From Porphyrobacter sp. (GTDB taxonomy: Bacteria > Pseudomonadota > Alphaproteobacteria > Sphingomonadales > Sphingomonadaceae): a DNA stretch of 64,000 nt. Positions 1-9,411 of the stretch are shown piece after piece. Both the position numbers and the translations under genes were made by a program. A model generated the notes under the pieces. That model saw only the letters and a list, made by a program, of their open reading frames with translations, ran no database searches and was not told where the DNA came from. Position 1 is the first letter of the stretch. Each line of letters starts with the position of its first letter. The stretch covers positions 124,001 to 188,000 of the forward strand of contig JAPZUC010000006.1 of assembly GCA_027533455.1 (NCBI GenBank), in the 5' to 3' direction.

Positions 1-538
1 TCAGGTTGTCGATATCGTCCTGCGGCGAGCGCGCGTCGGGGTGCGTTTCGGGATAGGCGGCGACCGAAATTTCGAACGGGGCGATGGCCTTGAGACCCGC
101 GACCAGATCGGCGGCGCTGGCATAGCCTTCCGGGTGCGGGGTGAAGGGCGCGCCCGGCTCGCCCGCATCGCCGCGCAGGGCGACGATGTGCCGCACGCCC
201 GCTTCCCAATATTGCTCGGCCACCTCGTGGATCTCGGCCTTGGAGGCGGCGACGCAGGTCAGGTGCGCGGCCGCCGGCAACTTGCCCTCGGCAATGATCC
301 GCGCGACCGTGGCATGGGTGCGTTCACGCGTCGATCCGCCCGCGCCATAGGTGACCGAGACGAAGCTGGGCGCCAGCGGCTTCAGCTGCGTCACCGCATC
401 CCACAGCTGCGCTTCCATCTTCTCGCTCTTGGGCGGGAAGAACTCGAAGCTCACCGCAACGTCGCCCGGCAGGCCGGAGAACAGCGGCGTATCGGTGGCG
501 GTGCGGTATTCCTGGAGCTGGTTCAGGGTCGGGGTCAT
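1..538 (-). CDS. metF: Methylenetetrahydrofolate reductase, partial (3' end outside window)
   Basis: Reduces 5,10-methylenetetrahydrofolate to 5-methyl-THF, the methyl donor for methionine synthase; cytosolic flavoprotein. Only the N-terminal ~179 residues are present and the rest lies left of base 1. Visible family features are the FEFFPPK segment near residue 32, the VTYGAGGS segment that follows, and VALRGD further on, all typical of MetF. The ATG at 538 overlaps the stop of the upstream regulator as ATGA, so the two genes are translationally coupled. Regulation is probably through that regulator and the palindrome at 1530-1551. Identification is secure; completeness cannot be judged. Confidence 0.95.
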   Translation of the reverse strand, partial: MTPTLNQLQEYRTATDTPLFSGLPGDVAVSFEFFPPKSEKMEAQLWDAVTQLKPLAPSFVSVTYGAGGSTRERTHATVARIIAEGKLPAAAHLTCVAASKAEIHEVAEQYWEAGVRHIVALRGDAGEPGAPFTPHPEGYASAADLVAGLKAIAPFEISVAAYPETHPDARSPQDDIDNL

Positions 539-1518
539 TTCGCGATTTCCAGAGCGGGGGACTTGGAGGAGGGGGCGGCGCCGCGACGCTTCGCGGTCCA
601 TATTTTGACCACCAGCGAACCACCTTCGAGCGCGGTCGGCGCGGCGGGGATGAAGCCTGCGGCCTTGAACAGTTCAGCCATCTGGCGGTCGGAAAAGCCG
701 AGGCGCACGTGCTGGTGGCGGGTACGCAGTTCTTCATGATCGTGGCTGGCAAAGTCGACGATGGCAATCCGCCCGCCGCCGCGCAGCACCCGCGCAGCCT
801 CGGCCAGCGCCGGGGCGGGATCGGGGGCGAAGTGCAGCACCTGATGCAGGATCACCGTGTCGAAGCTGGCATCGGCAAACGGCAGGTCGGAAAAATCCCC
901 CTGCACCAGTTCGATGCTGCTGGCCGGCAGATGCTGGAGCTTGGCCCGGGCGACGCGGAGCATCTCGAGGTTCTTGTCGAGCGCGACGATGCGTTCGGCA
1001 TGAGGCGCGAACAGTTCTGCCATCCGGCCCGTGCCGGTGCCGATGTCGAGCAGGTGGCCGAGCGGCGCATCGGACAGTGCCTCGGCAAGGCGTGTCTCTA
1101 CGTCGGCATCGGCGCTGTGGAGCGCGCGCAATTCGTCCCACTCGCCGGCGTGGCGGGCAAAGTAGGTCTCGGCCGCCGCCTCGCGTGCCTCGCGGATTGC
1201 GGCAAGCTTCCGGCGGTCGGCCTCGCACAGCGCGGCAAAGGCGGGTTCGGACGTCTCGGCAAGCGCGAGCAGATCCTGCACGGCGGCGATAACGGCACTG
1301 TCCGATTCGCTCTGGCGCAGGAACACCCAGCTGCCTTCACGGCGGCGTTCGGCGAGGCCGACGTCGCACAGGATGCCGACATGCCGCGACACGCGCGGCT
1401 GGCTTTGCCCCAGCACCTGCGCGAGTTCACCCACCGCCAGTTCCATCGCGCCCAGCAGGCGGGCGATGCGCAACCGGGTGGGATCGCCCAGTGCTTTGAA
1501 GATATCCTCGATCACCAT
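535..1518 (-). CDS. ArsR-family regulator fused to a SAM-dependent methyltransferase domain
   Basis: 327 residues. The first ~90 form an ArsR-type winged helix (FKALGDPTRLRIARLL, then a recognition-helix region QSQPRVSRHVGIL). From about residue 140 there is a class I methyltransferase fold with motif I LLDIGTGTGRMAEL. Such fusions next to methionine-cycle genes are known in alphaproteobacteria, and the SahR group of ArsR proteins senses S-adenosylhomocysteine; assigning this protein to that group is my inference. It overlaps metF by 4 bases. The near-perfect palindrome 11 bases upstream of its ATG suggests autoregulation. Whether the methyltransferase domain is catalytic or only a ligand sensor cannot be told from sequence. 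Confidence 0.88.
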   Translation of the reverse strand: MVIEDIFKALGDPTRLRIARLLGAMELAVGELAQVLGQSQPRVSRHVGILCDVGLAERRREGSWVFLRQSESDSAVIAAVQDLLALAETSEPAFAALCEADRRKLAAIREAREAAAETYFARHAGEWDELRALHSADADVETRLAEALSDAPLGHLLDIGTGTGRMAELFAPHAERIVALDKNLEMLRVARAKLQHLPASSIELVQGDFSDLPFADASFDTVILHQVLHFAPDPAPALAEAARVLRGGGRIAIVDFASHDHEELRTRHQHVRLGFSDRQMAELFKAAGFIPAAPTALEGGSLVVKIWTAKRRGAAPSSKSPALEIAK

Positions 1519-1529
1519 GGTGAGGGGAT

Positions 1530-1551
1530 CATATAAAGATATTTTTATATG
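1530..1551. promoter_or_regulatory. Near-perfect palindrome, likely operator of the ArsR-methyltransferase/metF operon
   Basis: Two 11-base halves, CATATAAAGAT and ATTTTTATATG, are reverse complements except at one position. The site ends 11 bases before the regulator start codon (minus strand) in a GC-rich genome where such an AT block stands out. Length and AT-richness fit ArsR-family operators, and the half-site resembles, from memory, motifs reported for SahR-type regulators. It may also overlap the promoter -10. Confidence 0.65.
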
Positions 1552-1596
1552 TGTAAATCACCCTCGCGCGGGTGACGCCAGCAATTCTGGACTGCG

Positions 1597-2763
1597 TTAC
1601 CCCGCAACGATAGGCGCTGCCCCGCTGCCCGGGCTGAAGCGGTGGATGCGCGCGGGGATTTCGGCCCCGGCGTTATCGCGCTCGACTGCCGCCATGATGT
1701 CACCGGTCGCGGCAGCATCGCTTACCGCGACAAGGCATCCGCCGAACCCCGCACCGGTCAGCCTCACCCCGCCCGCCGAACCCAGCGCCGCACCGACTTC
1801 ACCCGCCAGCCGGTCGAGCGCAGGCAGCGAGACGGCGAAATCCTCCGCAAGCGAGCGGTGGCCTTCGGTGAGCAGGCGGGAAATGGCCGCAGAGTCCCCG
1901 CTCGCCAGCGCTTCGGCCATCGGCTCGACCCGCGCGATCTCGGCGACCACGTGACGGGCACGGGCGAACAGCACGTCGTCAAGCCCGCCGCGCCCGGCTT
2001 CGAGCGCTTCAGGTGTCAGGTCACGTAAGGATGCCACGCCGTAATGGCGGGCCGCCGCTTCGCATTCGGCCCGACGCTGGTTGAAGGCGCTTTCGGTCAG
2101 ACTGCGGCGGATCCCGGAATCGATGACGGTGATAGCAAGGCTGGGGTGCACCGGCACGTTGCGGGTTTCGAGCGTGCGGCAATCGAGCAGCAGCGCGGCG
2201 CCCGCTGCGCTCGCCGCCGAGGCCATTTGGTCCATGATCCCGCAGGCGCAGCCGACAAAATCATTCTCCGCTGCCTGCGCGATCAGGGCGAGCTGGCGCG
2301 GCGCGAGCGAATGCCCCGCATGGCGCGACAGCGACAGTGCCACAGCGACCCCGAAGGAGGCGGACGAAGAGAGGCCCGCGCCAATCGGCACATCCCCCGC
2401 AATCGCCATCCGCGCGCCCTTCAGGTCGTGCCCGCCCTCGGCCAGAAAATGCGCGACCCCGCGCACATGGTTCTGCCATTCGCCGTCCACGCGGGTGACG
2501 GGGACATCGAGCCTGAAAGCATCGCGCGCGCCCTCCCCCATATCGAGCGCGGCGACCTCGATCCGCGCCTCGGGGCCATCGCCCAGCGCCACGATCGTTT
2601 CGCGGTCGATCGCGCAGGGCAGCACCAGCCCGTCATTGTAGTCGACATGCTCGCCGATCAGGTTGACGCGGCCCGGTGCGGCATAAAGCTCGCTCGGGTC
2701 AGTGCCGAAGGCCTCGCGGTATCCCGCAACAACGCGGGCAATCAGATCGTCACGGCGGCTCAT
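1597..2763 (-). CDS. galK: Galactokinase
   Basis: Phosphorylates alpha-D-galactose to galactose-1-phosphate with ATP, first committed step of the Leloir pathway. 388 residues, the usual GalK length. The galactokinase signature [15 protein letters not shown] lies at residues ~31-45 and the GHMP ATP-binding loop [15 protein letters not shown] around 126-140; the C-terminal GHMP motif (LTGAGFGGC) is near residue 340. Its ATG at 2763 overlaps the stop of galT (ATGA), so it is the last gene of a symporter-galT-galK operon. Identification is firm. Confidence 0.96.
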   Translation of the reverse strand: MSRRDDLIARVVAGYREAFGTDPSELYAAPGRVNLIGEHVDYNDGLVLPCAIDRETIVALGDGPEARIEVAALDMGEGARDAFRLDVPVTRVDGEWQNHVRGVAHFLAEGGHDLKGARMAIAGDVPIGAGLSSSASFGVAVALSLSRHAGHSLAPRQLALIAQAAENDFVGCACGIMDQMASAASAAGAALLLDCRTLETRNVPVHPSLAITVIDSGIRRSLTESAFNQRRAECEAAARHYGVASLRDLTPEALEAGRGGLDDVLFARARHVVAEIARVEPMAEALASGDSAAISRLLTEGHRSLAEDFAVSLPALDRLAGEVGAALGSAGGVRLTGAGFGGCLVAVSDAAATGDIMAAVERDNAGAEIPARIHRFSPGSGAAPIVAG

Positions 2764-3791
2764 GTGCGGCTCCGGTAATGAACGTCCCCGTCGGCCGCAC
2801 GCAGCATTTCGGCGGCGCGCTCGGGCGTGAGATCGCGCTGCGGCTCGGCCAGCATTTCATAGCCGACCATGAATTTTCGCACCGAGGCCGAACGGAGCAG
2901 CGGCGGGTAGAAATGGGCGTGGAGTTGCCAGTGGTCTGCCGGCCCGTCGGTGAAAGGCGCGCCATGCCAGCCCATCGAATAGGGGAAGGACGTGTGGAAC
3001 AGGTTGTCGTAGCGAGTGGTGAGCGCCTTGAGGATGCTCGCGAGACTGTCGCGCTGCCCGCCGTTAAGCTGCGGCATCCGCTGGACGGCAAAGCGCGGCA
3101 GCAGCAAGGTTTCGAATGGCCAGGCCGCCCAGAAGGGCACCACTGCCAGCCAATCGTCGTTGATCTCGACCGCACGCTCGCTTGCCGCTTCGCGCTCCGC
3201 GACATCGAGCAGAAGCGGGCGGCCATGCTCCGCCAGATAGGTGCGCTGGCGCGCGTCCTCGGTCGCGGTTTCCTGCGGCAGGTGCGCGGTTGCCCAGACC
3301 TGCCCGTGGGGGTGCGGGTTGGAGCAGCCCATCATCGCGCCCTTGTTTTCGAACACCTGCACGCTGGCAAAGCGCTGACCAAGCTCAGCGGTCTGGTCAG
3401 CCCAGGTGTCGATCACCGCGCGCAGCTGCTCCGGCGTAAGCAGGGGGAGCGATTTGCCGTGATCGGGCGAGAAACAGATCACCCGGCACACCCCTCCCGA
3501 TGCCTCGGCCCGGAACAGCGGGTCGTCGCTCTCGGCGCCACCGGGTTCATCCGCGAGTGCGGGGAAATCGTTCGGAAAGACGTAGACGCCTTCGTAGGCC
3601 GGGTTGGCCTCGCCTCCGACGCGGGCATTGCCGGGGCACAGGTAGCAGGCCGGATCATAGGCAGGCGGCGGCGGATCGGGCTCGCTCACCTCGCCCTGCC
3701 ACGGCCGCCCCATGCGCTGCGGAGACACCTGCACCCAGCCGCCGGTGAGCGGATTGAAGCGGCGGTGCGGGCGGGCAAGGTCGATGCTCAT
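2760..3791 (-). CDS. galT: Galactose-1-phosphate uridylyltransferase
   Basis: Transfers UMP from UDP-glucose to galactose-1-phosphate. 343 residues from the ATG at 3791, which I chose because it overlaps the symporter stop (ATGA) and gives a standard GalT N-terminus ([17 protein letters not shown]); the reading frame stays open further upstream to about 4004 but that part lies inside the symporter gene. The catalytic HPHGQVW motif is present, as are two Cys in a CYLCPGN motif that bind metal in this family. Sits between the symporter and galK with 4-base overlaps on both sides. No galE is seen in the window. Confidence 0.95.
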   Translation of the reverse strand: MSIDLARPHRRFNPLTGGWVQVSPQRMGRPWQGEVSEPDPPPPAYDPACYLCPGNARVGGEANPAYEGVYVFPNDFPALADEPGGAESDDPLFRAEASGGVCRVICFSPDHGKSLPLLTPEQLRAVIDTWADQTAELGQRFASVQVFENKGAMMGCSNPHPHGQVWATAHLPQETATEDARQRTYLAEHGRPLLLDVAEREAASERAVEINDDWLAVVPFWAAWPFETLLLPRFAVQRMPQLNGGQRDSLASILKALTTRYDNLFHTSFPYSMGWHGAPFTDGPADHWQLHAHFYPPLLRSASVRKFMVGYEMLAEPQRDLTPERAAEMLRAADGDVHYRSRT

Positions 3792-5281
3792 TCGAACACC
3801 TCGTCCTCGGGCCGCTTGGCGAGCTGCGCAAACACCTCGCGCGGGGCGAACCGCGCGCGGCCACCAAGAGCGAAGCGGTTGAAGGCGAGCGCCGCGATCA
3901 CGCTCGTCAGGAGCGTCACCACCATGAAGTCGATGTAATGGAGCCCGATGGCTCCGGCAGGCTCGGCAACGAAACTGAACAGCGCATAGAGCGCAAAGCC
4001 CCACACCACGCCGACGATGGCGGCGCGGCTCTCGACCCCGGTGAACAGCAGCCCGACGATGAAGGCCGACAGGATCGGCATCGAGCTGAGGCCGTTCAGC
4101 TGCTGGAGCAGGTTGATGATGCTCTGCGCCCCGGCAAACACCGGCACCAGCGCAACCGAGGTGATGGTGAGCAGCACGGTGACAATGCCCGACAGACGCC
4201 AGTGGCTTTCGACCTTGCCGACGAATTTCTCATGGAAGTCGACCGCGTAGAGCCCGACGGCGGCGTTCATTACGGCGGCCGTGTGAGCGATCACCGCAGC
4301 GGCGATGGCGGCGGCGAATACGCCTGACAACCACGGGGGCAGAACGGTTCCGACAAGGCGGCCATAGGCTTCGTCATTGATGTCGCCGAACAACTGGTAG
4401 GCGACCACGCCCGGGATCACGACAATCGCGGGGATGATCAGGATACGCACCACGGCAGCGGCCAGCACGCCCTTCTGCGCCTCGCGCACATTGGGCGCGG
4501 CCATTGCCTTCTGGGTGATCGGCTGGTTGGTCGACCAGTAATAGATCTGGATGAAGATCATGCCGGTGAAGAGCGTATGGAACGGGATCGGCGAATCCGC
4601 CGCGCCGATCATGGTCAGGCGCTCTGCGGGCACGCCGCGGGCAATATCCCAATCGACCGCGTTGAGCGCGAGGATCACGATCAGCACCGCAATCGCCAGA
4701 ACGCCGACGCCGGAATAGGTCTCCATCACCGCCACCGCTCTGAGGCCCCCTGCCATGGTGTAAGCCGCCGCGACCACGCCGAGGAATGCCGCCAGTGCTA
4801 TGAGCGGCAGATCGATGCCCGATGTCTTGAGGAACAGCGCCCCCGAATAGAGCCCGGCAGGCAGGTAGATCAGCACCATCCCGAACAGGAACAGCGCCGA
4901 CACCAGCGTCCGGATGCCGCCTCCGCCATAGCGCTGTTCGAGCAGTTCGGTCACGGTCGTGACTCTCGCGCGGTAGTAGATCGGCACAAACACATAGGCG
5001 AGGATCAGCAGGCCCACGAAGCCGCTGATCTCCCACCAGGCGAGCAGCAGCATCTGGTTGCCGTTCATCCCGACCAGCTGGTCGGTCGAGAGGTTGGTCA
5101 GGGTGATAGCTCCCGCGACAAACAGCCAGCTGAGCTTGTTGCCCGCCAGATAGACGTCCTTTTCCGACCCGTCGTGCTTCTCGCGCCGCAGGGTGAGCCA
5201 TGTGGCGAGCGCGATGACGAGCGTCAGCCCAAGGCACACAAGGATCTGGGTCAGGCTCCCGCCCGTGGTGGCTTGTTGCAT
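3788..5281 (-). CDS. Sodium/solute symporter (SSS family), probable galactose/galactoside transporter
   Basis: 497 residues with about 13-14 hydrophobic segments, typical of the SSS/SglT family. The family motif around [18 protein letters not shown] (residues ~57-74) resembles the sugar-transporting SGLT branch. First gene of the minus-strand operon symporter-galT-galK and divergent, with a 97-base spacer, from the alpha- and beta-galactosidase genes, so galactose or a galactoside is the likely substrate. The substrate is inferred from context only. No dedicated LacI or GalR-type regulator is next to the locus. Confidence 0.88.
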   Translation of the reverse strand: MQQATTGGSLTQILVCLGLTLVIALATWLTLRREKHDGSEKDVYLAGNKLSWLFVAGAITLTNLSTDQLVGMNGNQMLLLAWWEISGFVGLLILAYVFVPIYYRARVTTVTELLEQRYGGGGIRTLVSALFLFGMVLIYLPAGLYSGALFLKTSGIDLPLIALAAFLGVVAAAYTMAGGLRAVAVMETYSGVGVLAIAVLIVILALNAVDWDIARGVPAERLTMIGAADSPIPFHTLFTGMIFIQIYYWSTNQPITQKAMAAPNVREAQKGVLAAAVVRILIIPAIVVIPGVVAYQLFGDINDEAYGRLVGTVLPPWLSGVFAAAIAAAVIAHTAAVMNAAVGLYAVDFHEKFVGKVESHWRLSGIVTVLLTITSVALVPVFAGAQSIINLLQQLNGLSSMPILSAFIVGLLFTGVESRAAIVGVVWGFALYALFSFVAEPAGAIGLHYIDFMVVTLLTSVIAALAFNRFALGGRARFAPREVFAQLAKRPEDEVFE

Positions 5282-5378
5282 TTGCGCGCTTTCCCCTCTC
5301 TCTTGCGGCGGTTACAGCGCAATGGCGGGCGGTGGACAAGCCTCGGGGCGATAATCATCACCGGCGCGGGAGAGGGAA

Positions 5379-7484
5379 TTGACGGGCAGTCCTCAGTTTG
5401 CACGGCTCGACGGGGAGCGCACCAGCGTGGTCTGGATGGCGCGGGGGGATGCGCTGGAGCTGCTTCATCTCGGGCCGCGCCTGCACGATGCCGAAGACCT
5501 CGCCGTGCTGGCGGCTGCCGCTGCGAGAGGGCGGCACGAGAACCAGCCCGATGTGCCGCCCACCGGCGGCCTCCTCCCCGACCCGCGCAGCGGATGGCGC
5601 GGGCCGCTGCTGGCGGAGTTCTCTCGCGATGGCCTGCCCGTGACCCCGCGCTGGACGGGGCTGCACATCGAGACCAGCCCCGATCTTGGGACCATTGCCG
5701 CCAACTGGAGCGACGGGGATCTCGAGACGCACCTTCGGATTAGCTGGACGATGGGTGCGGGAGACGTGATCGTCACACACACGCAGTTCACCGACACAGG
5801 GTTCCGCGCGATCGGCGAGCGCGGGGTCGTGACCACCCGCTGCGCCTCGCTGCTGCTGCCCCTGCCGCGCGGGTTCGATAAGGTCACCCACTTCGCCGGA
5901 CGCTGGGCCGACGACATGCGGGCCGAGCGTCTGCCTGTCAGCCGCGCGAGCCTGGGCTGGGCCTCGCGCGGGGGGAAACCGGGCTTTGCGGGCGGGGACT
6001 GGCTGGTGTTCGACGACGAAGAGACCGGCGCGCAGCTCGGCTTCCACATCGCTGCGACCGGCGATCATGAAGTCCGGATCGAGCGCAACGACGATGGCAA
6101 TGCCTCGCTGGTCGCGGAAACGCCGATCCCCGCCCCCGGCTTTGGCGGGTTGCACACGCCCGAAGCGCTGATTGGCTGGGCGCCCGATGCTGCCACCCTC
6201 ACCCGCGCCTTTCACGCCCACGCCCGCGAGCGGCTGGCAAGCTATGCCCACAACGCCCCGCGCGAGCGCCGCGTGCACTTCAACACCTGGGAGGCCTGCG
6301 CCTTCGATTTCGACGAGGCCCGTCTGATGCGCCTCGCCGAGGATGCCGCCGCTCTCGGCGCGGAACGTTTCGCGCTCGATGACGGCTGGTTCAAGGGCCG
6401 CAGTTCCGACCGGGCAGGGCTGGGCGACTGGGTACCCGATCCCGTCCGCTTCCCGAACGGCCTCGGCCCGCTGATCGCGTATGTAAAGGCGCTAGGCATG
6501 GATTTCGGCCTGTGGGTGGAGCCCGAAATGGTCTCGCCCGACAGCGACCTTTATCGGGCACATCCCGACTGGTGCCTGCACGAACCCGGCCTGCCGCGCC
6601 CGACCGAGCGCAATCAACTCGTGCTCGATTTCACGCGGCCGGAAGTGGGCGACCATATCCACGCATGCATCGCGAAGCTGCTGCGCGAGAACGACATCGC
6701 CTACCTCAAGTGGGACCACAACCGCCGCCTGTTCCCGCAGCCCCCGCTGGGTGCGCATCCCGGACGGCTGCGTATGATGTGGGACCAGCTGCGTGCGGAC
6801 TTCCCCCATACTATGATCGAAAGCTGTTCAAGCGGCGGCGGGCGGATCGACATGGGGCTCCTCGGGCCGATCGAGCGGTTCTGGCCCAGCGACAACAACG
6901 ACACCATCGAGCGTATCCGGATCATGCGCGAATGGAGCCGCCTCCTGCCGCTCGAAGTGCTCGGCAGCCATGTCGGCCCCTCGCCCAATCCGATTACCGG
7001 GCGGCGGCTGGCGATGGACTTCCGCGCCAAGGTCGCGGTGTTCGGGCACATGGGCGTCGAGGCCGATCCCGCGCGCATGACCGACAAGGAGCGCGAATGT
7101 CTCGCCGCGCATATCGCACTCTATAAGCAATGGCGCGGGGTGCTGCACGCGGGCGATCTGCATCATCTAGCGCACCCCGACCCGAACATCATGGGCATGA
7201 TGGTGACGCATGGCGACAAGGCCCTCGCCCTCGTCGCCCAGACCGCCTTCTCGCCCGTGTTCGACGCGGCGCCCGTCAGGCTGGCGGGGCTGGAGCCGGA
7301 GGCGCTCTACCGCGTGACCCTGCCCGCACCTTGGCCGCCGCGCGCGCGGCACTACCTCGCCAACCCCGATGCGTGGCGCGAAGGCCTGATCCTTTCAGGC
7401 GCGGCGCTGATGGGCCACGGCCTTGCCCTCCCCCTCACCCACCCCGAAACCGCGTGGCTGATCGCGCTGGAGAAAATCGCGTGA
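5379..7484 (+). CDS. Alpha-galactosidase, GH36 family
   Basis: 701 residues, the usual GH36 size. It hydrolyses terminal alpha-galactosides such as melibiose or raffinose. The catalytic-domain motifs FALDDGWF (~330) and YLKWDHNR (with the nucleophile Asp) are clear, and the SSDNND motif carries the acid/base Asp. No signal peptide, so it should act in the cytosol on imported sugar. The start is taken as TTG at 5379, following a purine-rich GAGAGGGA; the next gene starts at GTG 7481, overlapping this stop as GTGA. It is divergent from the symporter-galT-galK operon, which would use the galactose released. Confidence 0.92.
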   Translation: MTGSPQFARLDGERTSVVWMARGDALELLHLGPRLHDAEDLAVLAAAAARGRHENQPDVPPTGGLLPDPRSGWRGPLLAEFSRDGLPVTPRWTGLHIETSPDLGTIAANWSDGDLETHLRISWTMGAGDVIVTHTQFTDTGFRAIGERGVVTTRCASLLLPLPRGFDKVTHFAGRWADDMRAERLPVSRASLGWASRGGKPGFAGGDWLVFDDEETGAQLGFHIAATGDHEVRIERNDDGNASLVAETPIPAPGFGGLHTPEALIGWAPDAATLTRAFHAHARERLASYAHNAPRERRVHFNTWEACAFDFDEARLMRLAEDAAALGAERFALDDGWFKGRSSDRAGLGDWVPDPVRFPNGLGPLIAYVKALGMDFGLWVEPEMVSPDSDLYRAHPDWCLHEPGLPRPTERNQLVLDFTRPEVGDHIHACIAKLLRENDIAYLKWDHNRRLFPQPPLGAHPGRLRMMWDQLRADFPHTMIESCSSGGGRIDMGLLGPIERFWPSDNNDTIERIRIMREWSRLLPLEVLGSHVGPSPNPITGRRLAMDFRAKVAVFGHMGVEADPARMTDKERECLAAHIALYKQWRGVLHAGDLHHLAHPDPNIMGMMVTHGDKALALVAQTAFSPVFDAAPVRLAGLEPEALYRVTLPAPWPPRARHYLANPDAWREGLILSGAALMGHGLALPLTHPETAWLIALEKIA

Positions 7485-9394
7485 AACTCGGCTGCTGCTA
7501 CTACCCCGAACACTGGCCCGAGGCGATATGGGCGGACGACGCGCGGCGCATGGCCGAGATGGGTTTGAACCTCGTGCGCATCGGCGAATTCGCGTGGAGC
7601 CGGATCGAGCCCGAACCCGGCCAATATCATTGGAGCTGGCTCGACCGCGCCATTGATACCCTGCATGCGGCAGGTCTGACGGTGATCATCGGCACGCCCA
7701 CCGCCACGCCGCCCAAGTGGCTGGTGGACCGGATGCCCGACATGGTCGCCATCGACGAACAGGGCCGCCCGCGCGGCTTCGGATCGCGGCGACACTACTG
7801 CTTCAGCCACGAGGGTTATCGCGCCGAGTGCCGCCGGATCGTCACCGCGCTGGCTGAACGATATGGCGAGCATCCTGCCATCGCTATGTGGCAGACCGAC
7901 AATGAATATGGCTGCCATGACACGGTGCTCAGCTTCTCGGACGGCGCCGCGTCGGCGTTTCGCGGATGGCTGGCGGCGCGATACGGCTCGCCCGAGGCGC
8001 TGAACGCTGCCTGGGGCAACGTCTTCTGGAGCATGGAATATCGCAGGTTCGCCGAGGTCGATCCGCCGCACCTTACCGTCACCGAGGCGAACCCCGCACA
8101 CTGGCTCGACTACCGCCGCTTCGCCTCGGATCAGGTGAGAAGCTTCAACCGCGAGCAGGTGGATATCCTGCGGCGGCTGTCCCCCGGCACCCCCATCACC
8201 CACAATTTCATGGGGTTCTTCACCGAGTTCGATCACCATGATGTCGGCCGCGATATCGATGTGGCGACTTGGGATTCCTATCCGCTCGGTTTTCTGGAGC
8301 AGTTCTGGTTCTCGGCGAAAGAGAAGGCCGCTTACCTGCGTCAAGGCCACCCCGATATCGCCGCCTTCCATCACGATCTGTATCGCGGCTGCTCGAACGG
8401 TCGCTGGGGGGTGATGGAGCAGCAGCCCGGCCCGGTGAACTGGGCGCGCTTCAACCCTGCGCCGCTGCCGGGGATGGTCGCTCTGTGGACCCTGGAGGCC
8501 GCCGCGCACGGGGCCGAAATGACGAGCTACTTCCGCTGGCGGCAGGCGCCTTTCGCGCAGGAGCAGATGCACGCCGGCCTGCTCCGCCCCGACAGCAGCG
8601 AGGCCGAGGCGGCGGACGAGGTGCGTGCGGCGGCGGCGGTTTTGCAAGAGATCGGCCCTCAGGTCTGCGCCAAGGCGCCGGTCGCGTTGGTGTTCAGCTA
8701 CGAAGCCGCATGGGTGATCGGCATCCAGCCGCAGGGGCAAAGCTTCCGCTATCTGGAGCTGGTGTTCGAGACCTATTCGGCGCTGCGGGCGAAGGGCCTC
8801 GACGTCGATATCGTCGCGCCTTCGGCCGACCTGTCGGGCTATCGCATGGTGCTGGTGCCGACGCTGCCGATCGTGCCCGAGGGCTTTGCGGAGAAGCTCG
8901 CGGCGTTCGATGGCCCGGTGCTGCTCGGGCCGAGATCAGGGAGCAAATCGCCAAGCTTCTGCATCCCCGAAGGCCTTGCGCCGGGGGCGTTGCGCGATCT
9001 GACCGGCGTGACCGTCACCCGCGTCGAGAGCCTGCGCGACGGTGTGGCCGAGGCTGGCGCCAAAGAGACGGGGGGCTTTGCCGTCACCCGCTGGCGCGAG
9101 GACATCGCCAGCGATCTTGCACCCGAACTGGCCGACGCGGCCGGGCGGGCGGTCGTTTCCTACAAGGACGGGGTGCGATACTGCTCCGTCTGGCCCGACC
9201 GCGCGCTGCTCGCCCTGCTGGTCGAGCGGATGGCAGGCGAAGCGGGTGTGGAATTGCGCAATTTGCCCGAGGGAATCCGGGTGCGTCGCACGCAAACTCA
9301 TGTTTTCGCATTCAATTATGCCGCAGAGCCGGTTTTTGTGCCCCATCTAGGCGCCACCTTGCCTCCTGCAAGCTGGCATCTAGACCCCGTCTAG
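7481..9394 (+). CDS. Beta-galactosidase, GH42 family
   Basis: 637 residues from GTG 7481. Cleaves beta-galactosides to feed galactose to GalK. The N-terminus KLGCCYYPEHWP is characteristic of GH42 enzymes; the acid/base Glu lies in QTDNEYGC (~residue 142) and the nucleophile Glu in VMEQQPGPVNW. A trimerisation/flavodoxin-like domain (VALVFSYEAAW) and a small beta domain follow, as in the family. No signal peptide. An upstream extension of the frame to 7130 lies inside the alpha-galactosidase gene and is rejected. The start overlaps the preceding stop, implying translational coupling. Confidence 0.93.
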   Translation: MKLGCCYYPEHWPEAIWADDARRMAEMGLNLVRIGEFAWSRIEPEPGQYHWSWLDRAIDTLHAAGLTVIIGTPTATPPKWLVDRMPDMVAIDEQGRPRGFGSRRHYCFSHEGYRAECRRIVTALAERYGEHPAIAMWQTDNEYGCHDTVLSFSDGAASAFRGWLAARYGSPEALNAAWGNVFWSMEYRRFAEVDPPHLTVTEANPAHWLDYRRFASDQVRSFNREQVDILRRLSPGTPITHNFMGFFTEFDHHDVGRDIDVATWDSYPLGFLEQFWFSAKEKAAYLRQGHPDIAAFHHDLYRGCSNGRWGVMEQQPGPVNWARFNPAPLPGMVALWTLEAAAHGAEMTSYFRWRQAPFAQEQMHAGLLRPDSSEAEAADEVRAAAAVLQEIGPQVCAKAPVALVFSYEAAWVIGIQPQGQSFRYLELVFETYSALRAKGLDVDIVAPSADLSGYRMVLVPTLPIVPEGFAEKLAAFDGPVLLGPRSGSKSPSFCIPEGLAPGALRDLTGVTVTRVESLRDGVAEAGAKETGGFAVTRWREDIASDLAPELADAAGRAVVSYKDGVRYCSVWPDRALLALLVERMAGEAGVELRNLPEGIRVRRTQTHVFAFNYAAEPVFVPHLGATLPPASWHLDPV

Positions 9395-9411
9395 ACCCGT
9401 CTTGCCCCCCT

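Noticed and set aside
2676..3938. A long plus-strand open frame (420 codons) across galK and galT
   Set aside because: It is antisense to two securely identified genes and has the Arg/Gly/Pro-rich composition of GC-rich shadow frames.
7130..7480. Upstream extension of the beta-galactosidase frame
   Set aside because: It lies inside the alpha-galactosidase gene, has low-complexity composition, and the GTG at 7481 gives the family N-terminus.
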